From Vibrio qingdaonensis (GTDB taxonomy: Bacteria; Pseudomonadota; Gammaproteobacteria; Enterobacterales; Vibrionaceae): DNA of 64,000 nucleotides. The DNA is taken from contig NZ_JAKRRY010000003.1 in NCBI RefSeq assembly GCF_026191675.1, positions 240,810 through 304,809 on the forward strand. The letters are read 5' to 3'. Numbering within the stretch: position 1 is the stretch's first letter; each line of letters starts with the position of its first letter. The notes beneath the pieces are model-generated. The model searched no databases, was not told the origin of the DNA, and saw only the letters and a list, made by a program, of their open reading frames with translations. A program made the translations under genes and the position numbers. This document shows positions 46,519 through 56,566 of the stretch, piece by piece.

Positions 46519-47484
46519 TTATTTAATTTCTACGCCTTTCGCTTGTAGATCCGCGTGGTAAGAAGAACGCACAAAAGGTCCACAGGCGGCATGGGTAAAG
46601 CCAAGCTCTAGTGCAATTTCTTTAAGCTCATCAAATTCTGATGGTGGTACATAACGCTCAACCGGTAAGTGGTGGCGGCTTGGTGCGAGATATTGACCGA
46701 GCGTCAGCATGGTGACGCCATGAGCTCGCAAGTCTTTAAGTACTTGAACAATCTCTTCTTTTGTTTCACCGAGCCCCATCATTACCCCAGACTTTGTTGG
46801 AATATCTGGGTGCATAGCTTTAAATTTTTCTAGCAGCTGTAGCGACCATTTATAGTTCGCACCAGGTCGCGCTTTACGGTAAAGGCGAGGGGCGGTTTCT
46901 AAGTTGTGGTTGAAGACATCGGGTGGGTTGTCTTTTAATGCTTCTAAGGCAACATCCATACGGCCACGGAAATCCGGTACTAAGGTTTCAATACGAATTT
47001 CAGGATTCAGCGTTCGTATTTCACGAGTACAGTTAGCAAAGTGTTCAGCGCCGCCATCACGTAAATCATCGCGGTCAACGGAAGTCACGACCACATATTT
47101 GAGTTTCATGTCTTTAATGGTCTGAGCCAGTTTTTGCGGCTCATTAGATTCAGGTGCATTTGGACGACCATGGGCAACATCACAAAATGGGCAGCGGCGA
47201 GTACAAATAGCACCAAGGATCATAAACGTCGCAGTACCATGGTTGAAACACTCGGCGAGGTTTGGACAAGACGCCTCTTCACAGACTGAGTGAAGATTGT
47301 TTTTACGCATCGCCTTTTTGATGTCTTGAATTCTTTGGCTGTCAGAAGGCAGCTTTATCTTCATCCATTCTGGCTTACGTAGGACTTCTCTTTGTTCCTC
47401 CGGCATGTTTTTTACCGGAATCAGTGCCATTTTATCTGCGTCGCGATATTTGACGCCTTTTTCCATTTGTATAGGTTTGCTCAT
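46519..47484 (-). CDS. lipA: Lipoyl synthase LipA
   Basis: Radical-SAM enzyme inserting two sulfurs into octanoyl groups. The 321 residues have the auxiliary cluster motif [12 protein letters not shown] near residue 68 and the radical-SAM motif CTRRCPFC near residue 94. It is the last step of lipB-lipA, 4 bp downstream of lipB. Confidence 0.97.
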   Translation of the reverse strand: MSKPIQMEKGVKYRDADKMALIPVKNMPEEQREVLRKPEWMKIKLPSDSQRIQDIKKAMRKNNLHSVCEEASCPNLAECFNHGTATFMILGAICTRRCPFCDVAHGRPNAPESNEPQKLAQTIKDMKLKYVVVTSVDRDDLRDGGAEHFANCTREIRTLNPEIRIETLVPDFRGRMDVALEALKDNPPDVFNHNLETAPRLYRKARPGANYKWSLQLLEKFKAMHPDIPTKSGVMMGLGETKEEIVQVLKDLRAHGVTMLTLGQYLAPSRHHLPVERYVPPSEFDELKEIALELGFTHAACGPFVRSSYHADLQAKGVEIK

Positions 47485-47488
47485 CGTC

Positions 47489-48130
47489 TTATGCTTCTTC
47501 GCTGAATTCTACTTGCTCGTAATCAAGTAATTGTATTAATTCGTTGACCAGCTGTTCTTCGACGCTGGCAACGCTATCAGGCCCACCAAGTTGGCTAATT
47601 TGGACCATTTCCATACCGGCATAGCCGCAAGGATTAATTCTTAAGAAAGGAGAGAGATCCATATCGACGTTTAAGGCTAATCCGTGAAACGAACAGCCTT
47701 TACGGATACGAAGCCCTAAAGAGCAGATCTTCTTTCCATCGACGTAAACACCAGGAGCATCCGGCCTTGCCGCCGCCGCAATATTATAGGTGTTTAGCGT
47801 GTTGATGACGAGATTCTCTATATGAGTGACGAGATCTCTGACACCTAATTTTTTACGACGAAGGTTAATTAGAAAGTAAGCGACCAGTTGACCAGGACCA
47901 TGATAGGTCACTTGTCCACCGCGGTCACTTTTGACGACAGGGATGTCACCGGTGTTGAGTAAGTGTTCTTCTTTACCTGCTTGCCCTTGAGTGAAGACTG
48001 GGTTGTGCTCTACTAACCAGACTTCGTCACGAGTGTCGTCGTTTCGATTGTCGGTGAAAGCATGCATGGCTTTCCAGACTGGTTCGTAGTCTTTGCGCCC
48101 AAGCTTTCTTACTATTAGCTGATTCTTCAC
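47489..48130 (-). CDS. lipB: Octanoyltransferase LipB
   Basis: Transfers octanoyl from acyl carrier protein to lipoyl domains, giving LipA its substrate. I start it at GTG 48130 ([19 protein letters not shown]), which lines up with E. coli LipB and has GAGGG upstream; a second GTG at 48148 would add six residues. Motifs: [13 protein letters not shown] near residue 70, and the catalytic Cys and Lys in [16 protein letters not shown] near residue 150. Confidence 0.95.
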   Translation of the reverse strand: MKNQLIVRKLGRKDYEPVWKAMHAFTDNRNDDTRDEVWLVEHNPVFTQGQAGKEEHLLNTGDIPVVKSDRGGQVTYHGPGQLVAYFLINLRRKKLGVRDLVTHIENLVINTLNTYNIAAAARPDAPGVYVDGKKICSLGLRIRKGCSFHGLALNVDMDLSPFLRINPCGYAGMEMVQISQLGGPDSVASVEEQLVNELIQLLDYEQVEFSEEA

Positions 48131-48249
48131 TCGTACCCTCGTCGTCACTTAATAAAGTGTTTGCATTATAAACCTGTTCATTGACTTGAACTACAGCTAA
48201 ATAGTGAAAATTTAACCAGTTTGTTATGTTCTCTAGTTAACTTTTTGAA

Positions 48250-48282
48250 AAATAAAAAGAAAGCAGCCGAGGCTGCTTTCAA
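48250..48282 (-). terminator. Terminator-like hairpin after ybeD
   Basis: The stem GAAAGCAGCC / GGCTGCTTTC with a 2-nt loop is followed, on the minus strand, by TTTTTATT. It separates ybeD from lipB. Confidence 0.85.
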
Positions 48283-48305
48283 AAAAAATTGAATAATTCA
48301 AATTT

Positions 48306-48584
48306 TTACAGAACCATGCGAACGATGTCAATTTCGCCAAGTTCTTTGTAGAGCGTTTCTACCTGTTCAATAGACGTCGCAGTGATGTTAATTGAAACAG
48401 CATGGTAGTTGCCCTTAGCGCTAGGCTTAATCGTTGGGCTGTAGTCTCCAGGTGCGTGACGCTGGATCACTTCCAACACTTTTTCAGGAAGTTCAGGCTT
48501 AGCATAACCCATCACTTTATATGTAAACGAGCAAGGGAACTCTAGTAGGTCTTTGAGTTTTGCATCTGAATTGATGGTTAACAT
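48306..48584 (-). CDS. ybeD: DUF493 (UPF0250) protein YbeD
   Basis: A 92-residue small protein with the family motif [21 protein letters not shown] near the N-terminus and the C-terminal end [16 protein letters not shown]. The fold is an ACT-like domain. It lies between dacA and lipB as in E. coli. Function unknown. Confidence 0.92.
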   Translation of the reverse strand: MLTINSDAKLKDLLEFPCSFTYKVMGYAKPELPEKVLEVIQRHAPGDYSPTIKPSAKGNYHAVSINITATSIEQVETLYKELGEIDIVRMVL

Positions 48585-48696
48585 AATGGCGACTCCAAAA
48601 AATCAAATTTGTTGTAACGGTGCGAATAGTAATGTCAAAGGCGACGAAACTCAAGACGAGTTCGCTGCATATAAGTTAGTCGATGATACTTGAAGT

Positions 48697-48732
48697 AAAA
48701 AGCAACAAAGCCGCATTATGCGGCTTTGTTTG
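48697..48732 (-). terminator. Terminator after dacA
   Basis: The stem AACAAAGCCGC / GCGGCTTTGTT has a 5-nt loop; on the minus strand GCTTTTTAC follows. Confidence 0.75.
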
Positions 48733-48754
48733 CTATCGTCATTTTACGTTGTGG

Positions 48755-49933
48755 TTAGAAGAAGCTCTTAACCAGTAAAACGATATAGTCCCATAAGCGG
48801 CTAAACAAGCTGCCTTCTTGTACGTTTTCAAGTGCAAGTAATGGGTACTCGGCAACATCTTCACCATCTAGTTGATAGTATAGCTTACCCACAACATCGC
48901 CCTTAGATATGGGTGCTTCAAGTTGTTTTTCAAGCACGAAGCTCGCTTTTAAATTTTTCGCTTGTCCACGAGGGAGGGTAACGAAGGTGTCTTCTGCCAC
49001 ACCAAGAGCAACGGTATCTTTGTCACCCATCCATACTTTTTCTTCAACGAAGGTCTCATTCGCGGTATGAGGGTTGACGGTTTCGAAGAAACGGAAGCCA
49101 TAGCTGAGTAGCTTTTTGCTTTCCGATTTACGAGCATTGGCATTTTTTGTGCCCATCACTACGGCAACAAGGCGCATTTTACCTTCGGTTGCTGAACTGA
49201 CTAGGCTGTAACCAGCTTTGCTTGTATGACCGGTTTTAATACCATCAACATTCATGCTTTTATCCCACAATAGACCATTACGGTTGTATTGTGTGATGCC
49301 GTTGTAGGTAAACTTCTTCTCGGAGTAAACACGATATTCATCTGGAACGTCTTTGATAAGTGCACGCCCTAGCAGTGCCATGTCGTATGGCGTTGAATAT
49401 AGGTTTGGATTATCGAGACCATGAACGTTCGCAAAATGCGTATCGTTCATGCCAATTGAGCTCGCCCAAGCATTCATTAAATCAACGAACGCATCTTCTG
49501 AACCTGCAATGTGCTCTGCCATAGCGACACAAGCATCGTTACCAGATTGAATAATGATGCCTTTGTTTAGCTCTTCAACTGTGACTTTAGTGCCTACTTC
49601 GATGAACATCTTAGAAGAGTCAGGGAAATTTTTTGCCCAAGCGTTTTTACTGATGGTGACTTCATCTGTTGGTGCAATTTTGCCGCTTTTTAGCTCTTGG
49701 CCGATAACGTAGCTTGTCATCATTTTGGTTAAGCTGGCAGGATGAAGTTGGGTATTCATCTCTTTTTCAGCGAGGACTTTACCTGAGTTATAGTCCATAA
49801 GTACGAAGCCTTTCGCGGCAATTTGCGGCGCGTTAGGCATCACGACAGGCGTAGCTACGGCATAACTAGCCGTTAATGTTGCTGCAAGAGCAATAGATGT
49901 AATGAATTTCATAGAAGACTTGTTTTTATTCAT
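48755..49933 (-). CDS. dacA: D-alanyl-D-alanine carboxypeptidase DacA (PBP5)
   Basis: Trims the terminal D-Ala from peptidoglycan stem peptides. From ATG 49933 it has 392 residues. A signal peptide ends near ASYAVATP. Active-site motifs: SLTK (Ser67, Lys70), SGND (near 128) and KTG in DGIKTGHTSKAG. The C-terminus has the amphipathic membrane anchor LFSRLWDYIVLLVKSFF typical of PBP5. An in-frame GTG at 49942 would add three residues. Confidence 0.95.
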   Translation of the reverse strand: MNKNKSSMKFITSIALAATLTASYAVATPVVMPNAPQIAAKGFVLMDYNSGKVLAEKEMNTQLHPASLTKMMTSYVIGQELKSGKIAPTDEVTISKNAWAKNFPDSSKMFIEVGTKVTVEELNKGIIIQSGNDACVAMAEHIAGSEDAFVDLMNAWASSIGMNDTHFANVHGLDNPNLYSTPYDMALLGRALIKDVPDEYRVYSEKKFTYNGITQYNRNGLLWDKSMNVDGIKTGHTSKAGYSLVSSATEGKMRLVAVVMGTKNANARKSESKKLLSYGFRFFETVNPHTANETFVEEKVWMGDKDTVALGVAEDTFVTLPRGQAKNLKASFVLEKQLEAPISKGDVVGKLYYQLDGEDVAEYPLLALENVQEGSLFSRLWDYIVLLVKSFF

Positions 49934-50036
49934 GTTGAACACAGTATTTGTGAGTTATCCGTATAGTAACAGATTGGTCGCTGCGCACTAAAGAGCTTAC
50001 ACACTAAGTAACAACGGTGATTTATGTCAATGATGT

Positions 50037-50831
50037 TTAAAGTTTTTTGACGAAAGCTGAGGTATAACCGAGCTTTTGTACTTGCTCTAACGCATCATGA
50101 GTATCTTTATAGTCGCTAAAAGGACCAAGCATTAAGCGATAATTATTCTTTATCGGTGATAGGAACGTCTCAACCGATAGGGTATTACTTAATTCGTTAG
50201 ACAGTTTGGTGATTCTGTCTTTATGTGGTGACGCCACCACTTGTATGCCATATTTCGGGTGCTTATCTAGTTGATGCTTTCCCGTTGGTTTCTCAACGGT
50301 AATGACTTCAATTTTAACATTGGCTGTCCCCGTTTTTATCACATCGAGTTTTTTGGCCGCCGCATAGCTGAGGTCGATGATTCGACCCTCATGAAATGGA
50401 CCTCGGTCATTAACGCGTACGATAGTTTCTTTGCCATTATCGGTGTTTGTGACTTTTACATAACTAGGTATTGGCAGCGTTTTGTGCGCGGCTGACATAG
50501 AATACATGTCATACACTTCACCATTTGACGTCAAATGTCCATGGAATTTTTTTCCATACCATGATGCTTGACCTTTTTCAGTAAAGCCTTGAGCATCTTT
50601 TACAATGGTATATTGCTGACCGCGCAATTTATAGTCTTTGTTACCGCCCATGCTATAAGGTTCATATTTTGGCTGAGCCCCTTCAATATGATCAACAGAA
50701 ATGGGGGTGGTAGGAGCCACATCATTATCAATATCGTAGCGGCTGTCTGACGAAGAGCAGCCCGCGATGACGATGATACTCAAGCCAGTAAGCAACCAGC
50801 GAGATTGTAATGAGGAAAAAAACAGAGTCAT
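50037..50831 (-). CDS. rlpA: RlpA-type septal ring lytic transglycosylase lipoprotein
   Basis: 264 residues. A lipobox VIAGC with lipidated Cys25 targets it to the outer membrane. The double-psi beta-barrel domain (about 88-165) includes GQASWYGKKFHG and VRVNDRGPFHEGRIIDLS, with the conserved Asp for glycan-strand cleavage. A C-terminal SPOR domain (about 190-264) binds denuded septal glycan. Adjoins mrdB with no gap (TAAATG). Confidence 0.93.
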   Translation of the reverse strand: MTLFFSSLQSRWLLTGLSIIVIAGCSSSDSRYDIDNDVAPTTPISVDHIEGAQPKYEPYSMGGNKDYKLRGQQYTIVKDAQGFTEKGQASWYGKKFHGHLTSNGEVYDMYSMSAAHKTLPIPSYVKVTNTDNGKETIVRVNDRGPFHEGRIIDLSYAAAKKLDVIKTGTANVKIEVITVEKPTGKHQLDKHPKYGIQVVASPHKDRITKLSNELSNTLSVETFLSPIKNNYRLMLGPFSDYKDTHDALEQVQKLGYTSAFVKKL

Positions 50832-51953
50832 TTATGTCGCCTTTGAAAACGCTTTTCGGTGAGTATGGATGGACATCAATATGCCAAAGCCAGCCATCAA
50901 GGTCACCATGGAAGTGCCTCCATAGCTAATAAGCGGCAGAGGGACACCAACAACAGGTAATATACCGCTTACCATACCAATATTTACGAAAACGTAAACA
51001 AAAAAGCTGAGAACAATACTGCCTGCCATCATTCGGCCAAACGCAGTTTGTGCAGAGCTTGCTAGATAGAGCCCGCGACCAATGATGAATAAGTACAATG
51101 ACAGAAGAAGCAATATCCCAATCATACCCCATTCTTCGGCAATGACTGCAAAGATAAAGTCAGTATGACGTTCTGGTAAGAATTCTAGCTGCGATTGTGT
51201 GCCGTGCAACCAACCTTTGCCGCCTAAACCACCAGAGCCAATCGCGATTTTGCTCTGTATGATGTGGTAACCAGCGCCAAGGGGGTCAGATTCAGGGTCA
51301 AATAGTGTTCGAACCCTTACTTTTTGGTATTCCCGCATCAGGAAGAACCATAGCACGGGGATAAATGCCCCCACGGCAATAGCCGCTCCGGTAATGATTT
51401 TCCAGCTGATTCCGGCTAAGAAAATGACAAAAATACCCGACGCCGCGATAAGGATGGAAGTACCAAGATCCGGCTGTTTTGCAATAAGAATGGTAGGTAC
51501 CATTACCATAACGAGGGAAATGATGAGCGTTTGAAAGCTGATGGGGAGCGTGCGTTTACCAATATATCTTGCCACCATAAGGGGAACGGCGAGTTTAAGC
51601 AGCTCAGAGGGCTGAAAACGGACAAAACCGAGGTTTAGCCATCGCTGTGCTCCTTTAGAAGACTCGCCGAAAAACAACACGCCCAACAACAGAATGACGC
51701 CTGTGAAGAACATGAGTGGCGCAAGGGTTTCGTACGTGCGAGGTGATAACTGGGCTAAGCCAATCATAACAACCAATGACAATACCATCCGCATGGCTTG
51801 CCTATCCATCATCGCGAGGCTTTGCCCGCTAGCACTGTACATCACGACCAACCCAAAGCCCATGAGAGCAAGGATACCGAGCAATAAGGGTAGGTCGATG
51901 TGAAAGCGTTCAAGTAGGAAGCGGTTTCGTCCTGTTGATGGATCGAATTTCAT
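50832..51953 (-). CDS. mrdB: Rod shape-determining protein RodA (SEDS glycosyltransferase)
   Basis: The 373-residue polymerase of the elongation machinery, working with PBP2. About ten membrane helices are visible. SEDS motifs: [23 protein letters not shown] near residue 90 and [14 protein letters not shown] near residue 325. Its start overlaps the mrdA stop by one base (TAATG), so the two are coupled. Confidence 0.96.
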   Translation of the reverse strand: MKFDPSTGRNRFLLERFHIDLPLLLGILALMGFGLVVMYSASGQSLAMMDRQAMRMVLSLVVMIGLAQLSPRTYETLAPLMFFTGVILLLGVLFFGESSKGAQRWLNLGFVRFQPSELLKLAVPLMVARYIGKRTLPISFQTLIISLVMVMVPTILIAKQPDLGTSILIAASGIFVIFLAGISWKIITGAAIAVGAFIPVLWFFLMREYQKVRVRTLFDPESDPLGAGYHIIQSKIAIGSGGLGGKGWLHGTQSQLEFLPERHTDFIFAVIAEEWGMIGILLLLSLYLFIIGRGLYLASSAQTAFGRMMAGSIVLSFFVYVFVNIGMVSGILPVVGVPLPLISYGGTSMVTLMAGFGILMSIHTHRKAFSKAT

Positions 51954-53839
51954 TATTCTTCTTCACCTTCTTCATTTTCAGTGAGTGCGAGATCAAACAC
52001 TTGCCTTACTACTGGAGCACCATTTGTAGACCCTCCTCCGGCGTTTTCGAGCACTATGGTGACCACAACCTCTGGATTTTTGAATGGAGCAAAGCCGGTA
52101 AATAAAGCATGATCTTTCAAATGCTCTGCGATTTCATCCGCGTTGTACTTTTCATCTTCACCCAAGCTAAATACTTGAGCTGTACCTGACTTGCCTCCAG
52201 ATTGATAGGGCATGTTGGTAAAGGAACGACGAGCAGTACCTTTGACGCCGTGGTTAACTCGGCGCATCCCTTCCAAGGCGAGATCCCAATAACGTTGTTG
52301 TACACCTGTAATTGGTTGTCGGCTATCGACTTCAGCTAAGACTTGTTGGTCGAAGTTGTCACCATTGTCTATTGTGGCACGCAGTAGGTGAGGAGAGAGT
52401 ACCTCGCCACGGTTCACAAGAACGGATGTTGCTTTTGCAATTTGCATTGGTGTGGCAGTCCAATAGCCTTGTCCGATCCCGACAGGGATCGTGTCACCTT
52501 GATACCAAGGGGTGCGGTGCCTTGCCATTTTCCATTCACGAGTTGGCATGTTTGCCTTACTTTCCTCATGAATATCAATACCGGTATAGTCGCCAAAGCC
52601 GAACATCATCATCCAAGATGAGAGGCGGTTAATGCCCATGTCATAAGCGATTTGATAGAAGAAGGTATCCACCGACTCTTCAATCGCTTTGACAATGGTG
52701 ACTTTACCGTGCCCCCAACGCAGCCAGTCACGATAAGGACGGGTTTTGGAGTTCGGTATGCGCCAGTAACCCGGATCGTTTCGGGTTGTCGTCGGGGTTA
52801 TCACCCCTTCTTGCAGAGCGGCTACCGCGATAAATGGCTTAATCGTGGAGGCTGGAGGGTAGATACCCAGCGTTGCTCGGTTTACCAGCGGTCGATTTTT
52901 GTCGTTAAGTAATGCTCGGTAGGCTTTACTTGATATCCCATTCACAAACGCATTCGGATCATAGCTCGGACTGGAAACCATCGCTAATACGCCGTTGTCG
53001 GTAGGGTCGAGCACGATGGCGGACCCCCTGCGTCCATCAAGTAGTTTATGGACTTTCAGTTGTAAATTGATATCTAGGTTTAAAACGATATCTTTGCCCG
53101 GCGTGGGCGGAACGAACTTCAGGGTACGTAGCACTCGTCCACGGCTGTTGACTTCCACCTCTTGGTAGCCAGCAGTACCGTGTAATAAATCTTCATAATA
53201 GCGTTCAATACCAAGCTTACCAATGTCACGAGTTGCTTGATAGTTTGCTACTTTTTCTTCGCGAGCTAGACGTTGAATATCACGGTCATTGATGCGAGAT
53301 ACGTAGCCAATCACATGAGTCAGCACGTCACCATATGGGTAGTAGCGCTTCAGGGTTGCCGCAATTTCAACGCCAGGGAATTTGTGCTGATGGACAGAAA
53401 AAGTGGCCACTTGTTGTTCATTGAGTTGGGTCAACAGTGGGATAGACTTGAAGCGTCGTGTGCGCTTACGCTCACGTTGAAAGGCTTCGATTCTGTCATC
53501 GGATATGTCGAGATATTCGCGTAAGTCTAAGATGGTTTGATCCATATCTTTGACTTTCTCAGGGATGATTTCTAAGTTGAATACCGGGCGGTTTTCCGCC
53601 AGTAGTACGCCATTTCGGTCGTAAACTAGCCCACGATTGGGTGCAATCGGAACGACTTTGATACGGTTGTCGTTTGAGCGGGTTTTGTAATCTTGATATT
53701 GATTGATTTGGATGTTGTATAGATTGGCGACCAAAAGCATCATCATCACAATAATGAAGATGAAAGATACTAAAGCGCGACTTTTAAACAGTCGCGCTTC
53801 TGCCTGATGGTCTCTTATCTGGCTACGTTTAAGTCTCAT
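51953..53839 (-). CDS. mrdA: Penicillin-binding protein 2 MrdA
   Basis: Transpeptidase for cell elongation. The 628 residues have one N-terminal membrane helix (about 22-43), a pedestal domain, and the transpeptidase. Catalytic motifs: STIK with Ser331 and Lys334, SVD (near 386), and KSG in [10 protein letters not shown]. It pairs with RodA directly downstream and is preceded by rlmH. Confidence 0.97.
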   Translation of the reverse strand: MRLKRSQIRDHQAEARLFKSRALVSFIFIIVMMMLLVANLYNIQINQYQDYKTRSNDNRIKVVPIAPNRGLVYDRNGVLLAENRPVFNLEIIPEKVKDMDQTILDLREYLDISDDRIEAFQRERKRTRRFKSIPLLTQLNEQQVATFSVHQHKFPGVEIAATLKRYYPYGDVLTHVIGYVSRINDRDIQRLAREEKVANYQATRDIGKLGIERYYEDLLHGTAGYQEVEVNSRGRVLRTLKFVPPTPGKDIVLNLDINLQLKVHKLLDGRRGSAIVLDPTDNGVLAMVSSPSYDPNAFVNGISSKAYRALLNDKNRPLVNRATLGIYPPASTIKPFIAVAALQEGVITPTTTRNDPGYWRIPNSKTRPYRDWLRWGHGKVTIVKAIEESVDTFFYQIAYDMGINRLSSWMMMFGFGDYTGIDIHEESKANMPTREWKMARHRTPWYQGDTIPVGIGQGYWTATPMQIAKATSVLVNRGEVLSPHLLRATIDNGDNFDQQVLAEVDSRQPITGVQQRYWDLALEGMRRVNHGVKGTARRSFTNMPYQSGGKSGTAQVFSLGEDEKYNADEIAEHLKDHALFTGFAPFKNPEVVVTIVLENAGGGSTNGAPVVRQVFDLALTENEEGEEE

Positions 53840-53850
53840 AGGGGGTGAAA

Positions 53851-54321
53851 CTACTCTCGATGGTAAGGGTGATTAGTGGTAATTGACCAAGCTCTATATA
53901 AGCTTTCAGCCATCACTATTCGTACCAATGGGTGCGGCAGTGTTAATGCCGATAATGACCAACTTTGGTCGGCCGCCGCTTTACATGCTGGCGCTAAGCC
54001 CTCAGGGCCACCGATCAAAATAGAAACATCACGGGCATCGAGTTTCCAACTCTCAAGTTGCTCGGCAAGCTGAGGGGTATCCCATTTCTTACCCGGAATA
54101 TCCAAGGTTACGACTCTATTGCCTTTAGGGACAGCCGCTAACATGGCTTCGCCTTCTTTTTGCAAGATACGTGCAATGTCAGCATTTTTCCCGCGTTTTC
54201 CAGCAGGAATTTCAATGAGCTCTAAAGGCATATCATGAGGGAAGCGTCGGCGATACTCTTGAAAGCCTTCTTCTACCCATTTAGGCATTTTAGTCCCAAC
54301 AGCGATGAGTTGTAGTTTCAA
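53851..54321 (-). CDS. rlmH: 23S rRNA pseudouridine methyltransferase RlmH
   Basis: N3-methylates pseudouridine 1915 in 23S rRNA. The 156 residues form a SPOUT-class knot with the SAM loop LIGGPEGL near residue 103 and the C-terminal [15 protein letters not shown]. Spaced 4 bp after rsfS and 11 bp before mrdA. Confidence 0.96.
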   Translation of the reverse strand: MKLQLIAVGTKMPKWVEEGFQEYRRRFPHDMPLELIEIPAGKRGKNADIARILQKEGEAMLAAVPKGNRVVTLDIPGKKWDTPQLAEQLESWKLDARDVSILIGGPEGLAPACKAAADQSWSLSALTLPHPLVRIVMAESLYRAWSITTNHPYHRE

Positions 54322-54325
54322 GCGA

Positions 54326-54643
54326 TTAGCCCCAGAGTTTTTCTAGTTGGTAAAGCTCTCGGTGTTGTTCTTGCATGACATGTAGCATGGTGGAGCCCAT
54401 ATCCAGAACGACCCATTCGCCTTCTTGCTCACCGTCGACACCAAGTGGCTCTAGGCCCATTTTTTTCACTTCAGTTGCGACGTGGTCTGCAATAGAAACA
54501 ACGTGTCTTTTCGATGTACCGGTGCACACGATCATGAAGTCAGTGACATTTGATTTACCGATTACATCAATGGTAACGATATCGACGGCTTTCATGTCAT
54601 CCGCTTTATCAGCTAGAAATAGTTTCAATTCTTCGTGTTGCAA
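54326..54643 (-). CDS. rsfS: Ribosome silencing factor RsfS
   Basis: Binds ribosomal protein L14 and blocks subunit joining in starved cells. 105 residues starting from a TTG at 54643: AGAGGA lies seven bases before it, and the product [21 protein letters not shown] (first residue read as Met) aligns with E. coli RsfS. An in-frame extension to 54685 has no ribosome site and no homologous N-terminus. Directly upstream of rlmH. Confidence 0.92.
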   Translation of the reverse strand: MQHEELKLFLADKADDMKAVDIVTIDVIGKSNVTDFMIVCTGTSKRHVVSIADHVATEVKKMGLEPLGVDGEQEGEWVVLDMGSTMLHVMQEQHRELYQLEKLWG

Positions 54644-54720
54644 GGGGTTTTCCTCTTTTGGTGGAATAGAACAAGGCAATAACACTAACGCGGTTATTGA
54701 TCTTCGGATTATAACAGGTT
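54644..54720. other. holA-rsfS gap without nadD
   Basis: Only 77 bp lie here, whereas E. coli has nadD between holA and rsfS. The minus strand has a TATAAT in CTGTTATAATCC, which may be a -10 for rsfS-rlmH-mrdA-mrdB-rlpA, with only weak -35 candidates. Confidence 0.5.
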
Positions 54721-55740
54721 TTAGTGAGGTAAAGACATCGGTGTGTCAGTAACGCTTAAGTTCATGGATAACTGATGGATTAATGGCCAAGGGCTGATGT
54801 CATACTGTGTTTTCGCTTGGACTTCTATCTGTGCTAGTAACTGAATAGATTGTTTGAGCCTAGCTGGAGATAAGCGGGTCAGCGCTGCGTTATAAAGGGG
54901 TTTCTTATTTTGCCATACGCGAAACTTATCAAACACTTGCGCCATGGAAAGTTGCGTTAGGGCTTGTTGCATTTTTACCAGTTGAAACAACTCTTTTTGA
55001 ACAGTTCTAAGCAAAATGATCGCTTCAATGCCTTCAGATTCAAGCTGGGTTAAGATCCTTTGAGCGCGTTTCGCTTTTCCCTCTAGCATGGCATCAACCC
55101 AATGAAAGACGGTAAAGTGATTGTGGCGGCTCAGCGCCTCTTGTACTCGAAGGAGCGTTAACTGACCATCTGGGTATAAAAGTGTCAGCTTTTCGAGACT
55201 TTGAGATAGCGCAAATAGGTTGCCTTCATGCCATTGGCATAGTAGCTGGACCGCTTCATGATCGGGAGTGAGATTGATCGCTCGGCATCGCTGTGTAACC
55301 CATTGTGGCAACCGTTTGATATCGGGAGTCGTACAGCTTACATGGCAGCCATTTAGCGCCTTAAACCATGCGGCAGACTCTTGAGCGCGGGTTAATTTAC
55401 TGCCGGATATTAGCAAGACAATATCTTCATGAAGTTGGCTCGCTATTTCTGTTAGTTGTTTCGCAATAGCGGCGTTAACCCCCGCTTCCGGAAGCTCTAA
55501 CTCAATAATTTGCTTTGATGAGAACAGGCTCATAGATTGCGTGCAATCAAAAACGTCATTCCAATCAATAGAAGCATCGACGACAAATCTGTGGTGTTCT
55601 TCGAAGCCTAATGCTTTGGCTCGCGCGATGATGTGGGCGCGACTTTCTTGAATAAATAGTGGTTCATTACCAAATAACAGGTAGCAAGCAAACCAGCGCT
55701 GAGTAAGCGACTCAGTAAGACGATCGGCAAAAACTTTCAC
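54721..55740 (-). CDS. holA: DNA polymerase III delta subunit HolA
   Basis: Clamp-loader subunit that opens the beta sliding clamp. The 339 residues fit the family, with an AAA+-like N-terminal region (LFGNEPLFIQESR near residue 22) and helical C-terminal domain. It is 100 bp downstream of lptE on the same strand. Confidence 0.94.
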   Translation of the reverse strand: MKVFADRLTESLTQRWFACYLLFGNEPLFIQESRAHIIARAKALGFEEHHRFVVDASIDWNDVFDCTQSMSLFSSKQIIELELPEAGVNAAIAKQLTEIASQLHEDIVLLISGSKLTRAQESAAWFKALNGCHVSCTTPDIKRLPQWVTQRCRAINLTPDHEAVQLLCQWHEGNLFALSQSLEKLTLLYPDGQLTLLRVQEALSRHNHFTVFHWVDAMLEGKAKRAQRILTQLESEGIEAIILLRTVQKELFQLVKMQQALTQLSMAQVFDKFRVWQNKKPLYNAALTRLSPARLKQSIQLLAQIEVQAKTQYDISPWPLIHQLSMNLSVTDTPMSLPH

Positions 55741-55839
55741 ATTAATTCCTTGTACGAAGGCTTAATTGTTGCGAGAAGCATGAGCTTCTCGCTGTACAAC
55801 TTACATTCACGAAGTAAAACGTACATTCTCTAAGATAGA

Positions 55840-56412
55840 CTAGGAGTGAGACGTTGCTACTGGCTCAGTTGTTGTTTCTGCTTCTTTTTTCTTGAGTTCA
55901 AACTCTTCAATTTCTGATTTCAAACGTGCCATCTGACGCATCATTTGTTGGACAGATGTCTGTCTCATTTCTTTTTCGATTAGCGACTTTTCTTCTGATT
56001 TTGCCAATGCAGATAATGGGTTATCAAGGTAGCTACGAGTCATGGACGCGGAGAAGTCTTTTGAGCCAATGTTAGGGATAGTAATTCTATAGTTTACGCT
56101 ATATGTGATTTCTTTTTCAGCAGCTCGTGTGTTTTGGTAAAGAGACAGTGTTCTGTCACCGATGCTTTCACCCAAAATGTGGATATTGGTAATCGTAGCA
56201 CTTGGTTCTACCAATTTAATTTTATTTAATCGCAGCTGCTCTTTAACAAGTCTTGTTATTTCGCCATATGGTGAAAAGCTGGTGACAGAAATTTCTTTTA
56301 TATCATCCGGTACTGTGTACTCACCACGAAGGTGGAATCCACAAGCGCTAAGGAGCGAGGTGAGTAGGAACACAGAAAAGAGTTTTAGTAGGTTGTGTTT
56401 TAACAGGCGCAT
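55840..56412 (-). CDS. lptE: LPS assembly lipoprotein LptE
   Basis: Outer-membrane lipoprotein that plugs the LptD barrel for lipopolysaccharide export. 190 residues; lipobox LLSAC with lipidated Cys24, then GFHLRGEYTVPDD, the family start of the mature protein. Between leuS and holA, as in E. coli. Confidence 0.93.
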   Translation of the reverse strand: MRLLKHNLLKLFSVFLLTSLLSACGFHLRGEYTVPDDIKEISVTSFSPYGEITRLVKEQLRLNKIKLVEPSATITNIHILGESIGDRTLSLYQNTRAAEKEITYSVNYRITIPNIGSKDFSASMTRSYLDNPLSALAKSEEKSLIEKEMRQTSVQQMMRQMARLKSEIEEFELKKKEAETTTEPVATSHS

Positions 56413-56514
56413 AATACCGCTTACTCGTTAGACAATGGTTTATGTAAGCGCCCTAAATAGGAGGCTTAAATAAAACGATGATGGGTTAATGGTGTTGAAT
56501 AATCGTGAGCGATT

Positions 56515-56543
56515 AAAGTCGCAGGTATAACACCTGCGACTTT
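56515..56543 (-). terminator. Terminator-like hairpin after leuS
   Basis: The 12-bp stem AAAGTCGCAGGT / ACCTGCGACTTT with a 5-nt loop lies between leuS and lptE. The T-tract is short (TTTAAT), so partial read-through is likely. Confidence 0.65.
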
Positions 56544-56566
56544 ATATCCAGGATCCAGGACGCTGT

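Noticed and set aside
52312..52632. Open frames antisense to mrdA
   Set aside because: Overlap the essential transpeptidase domain in opposite strand with no ribosome site.
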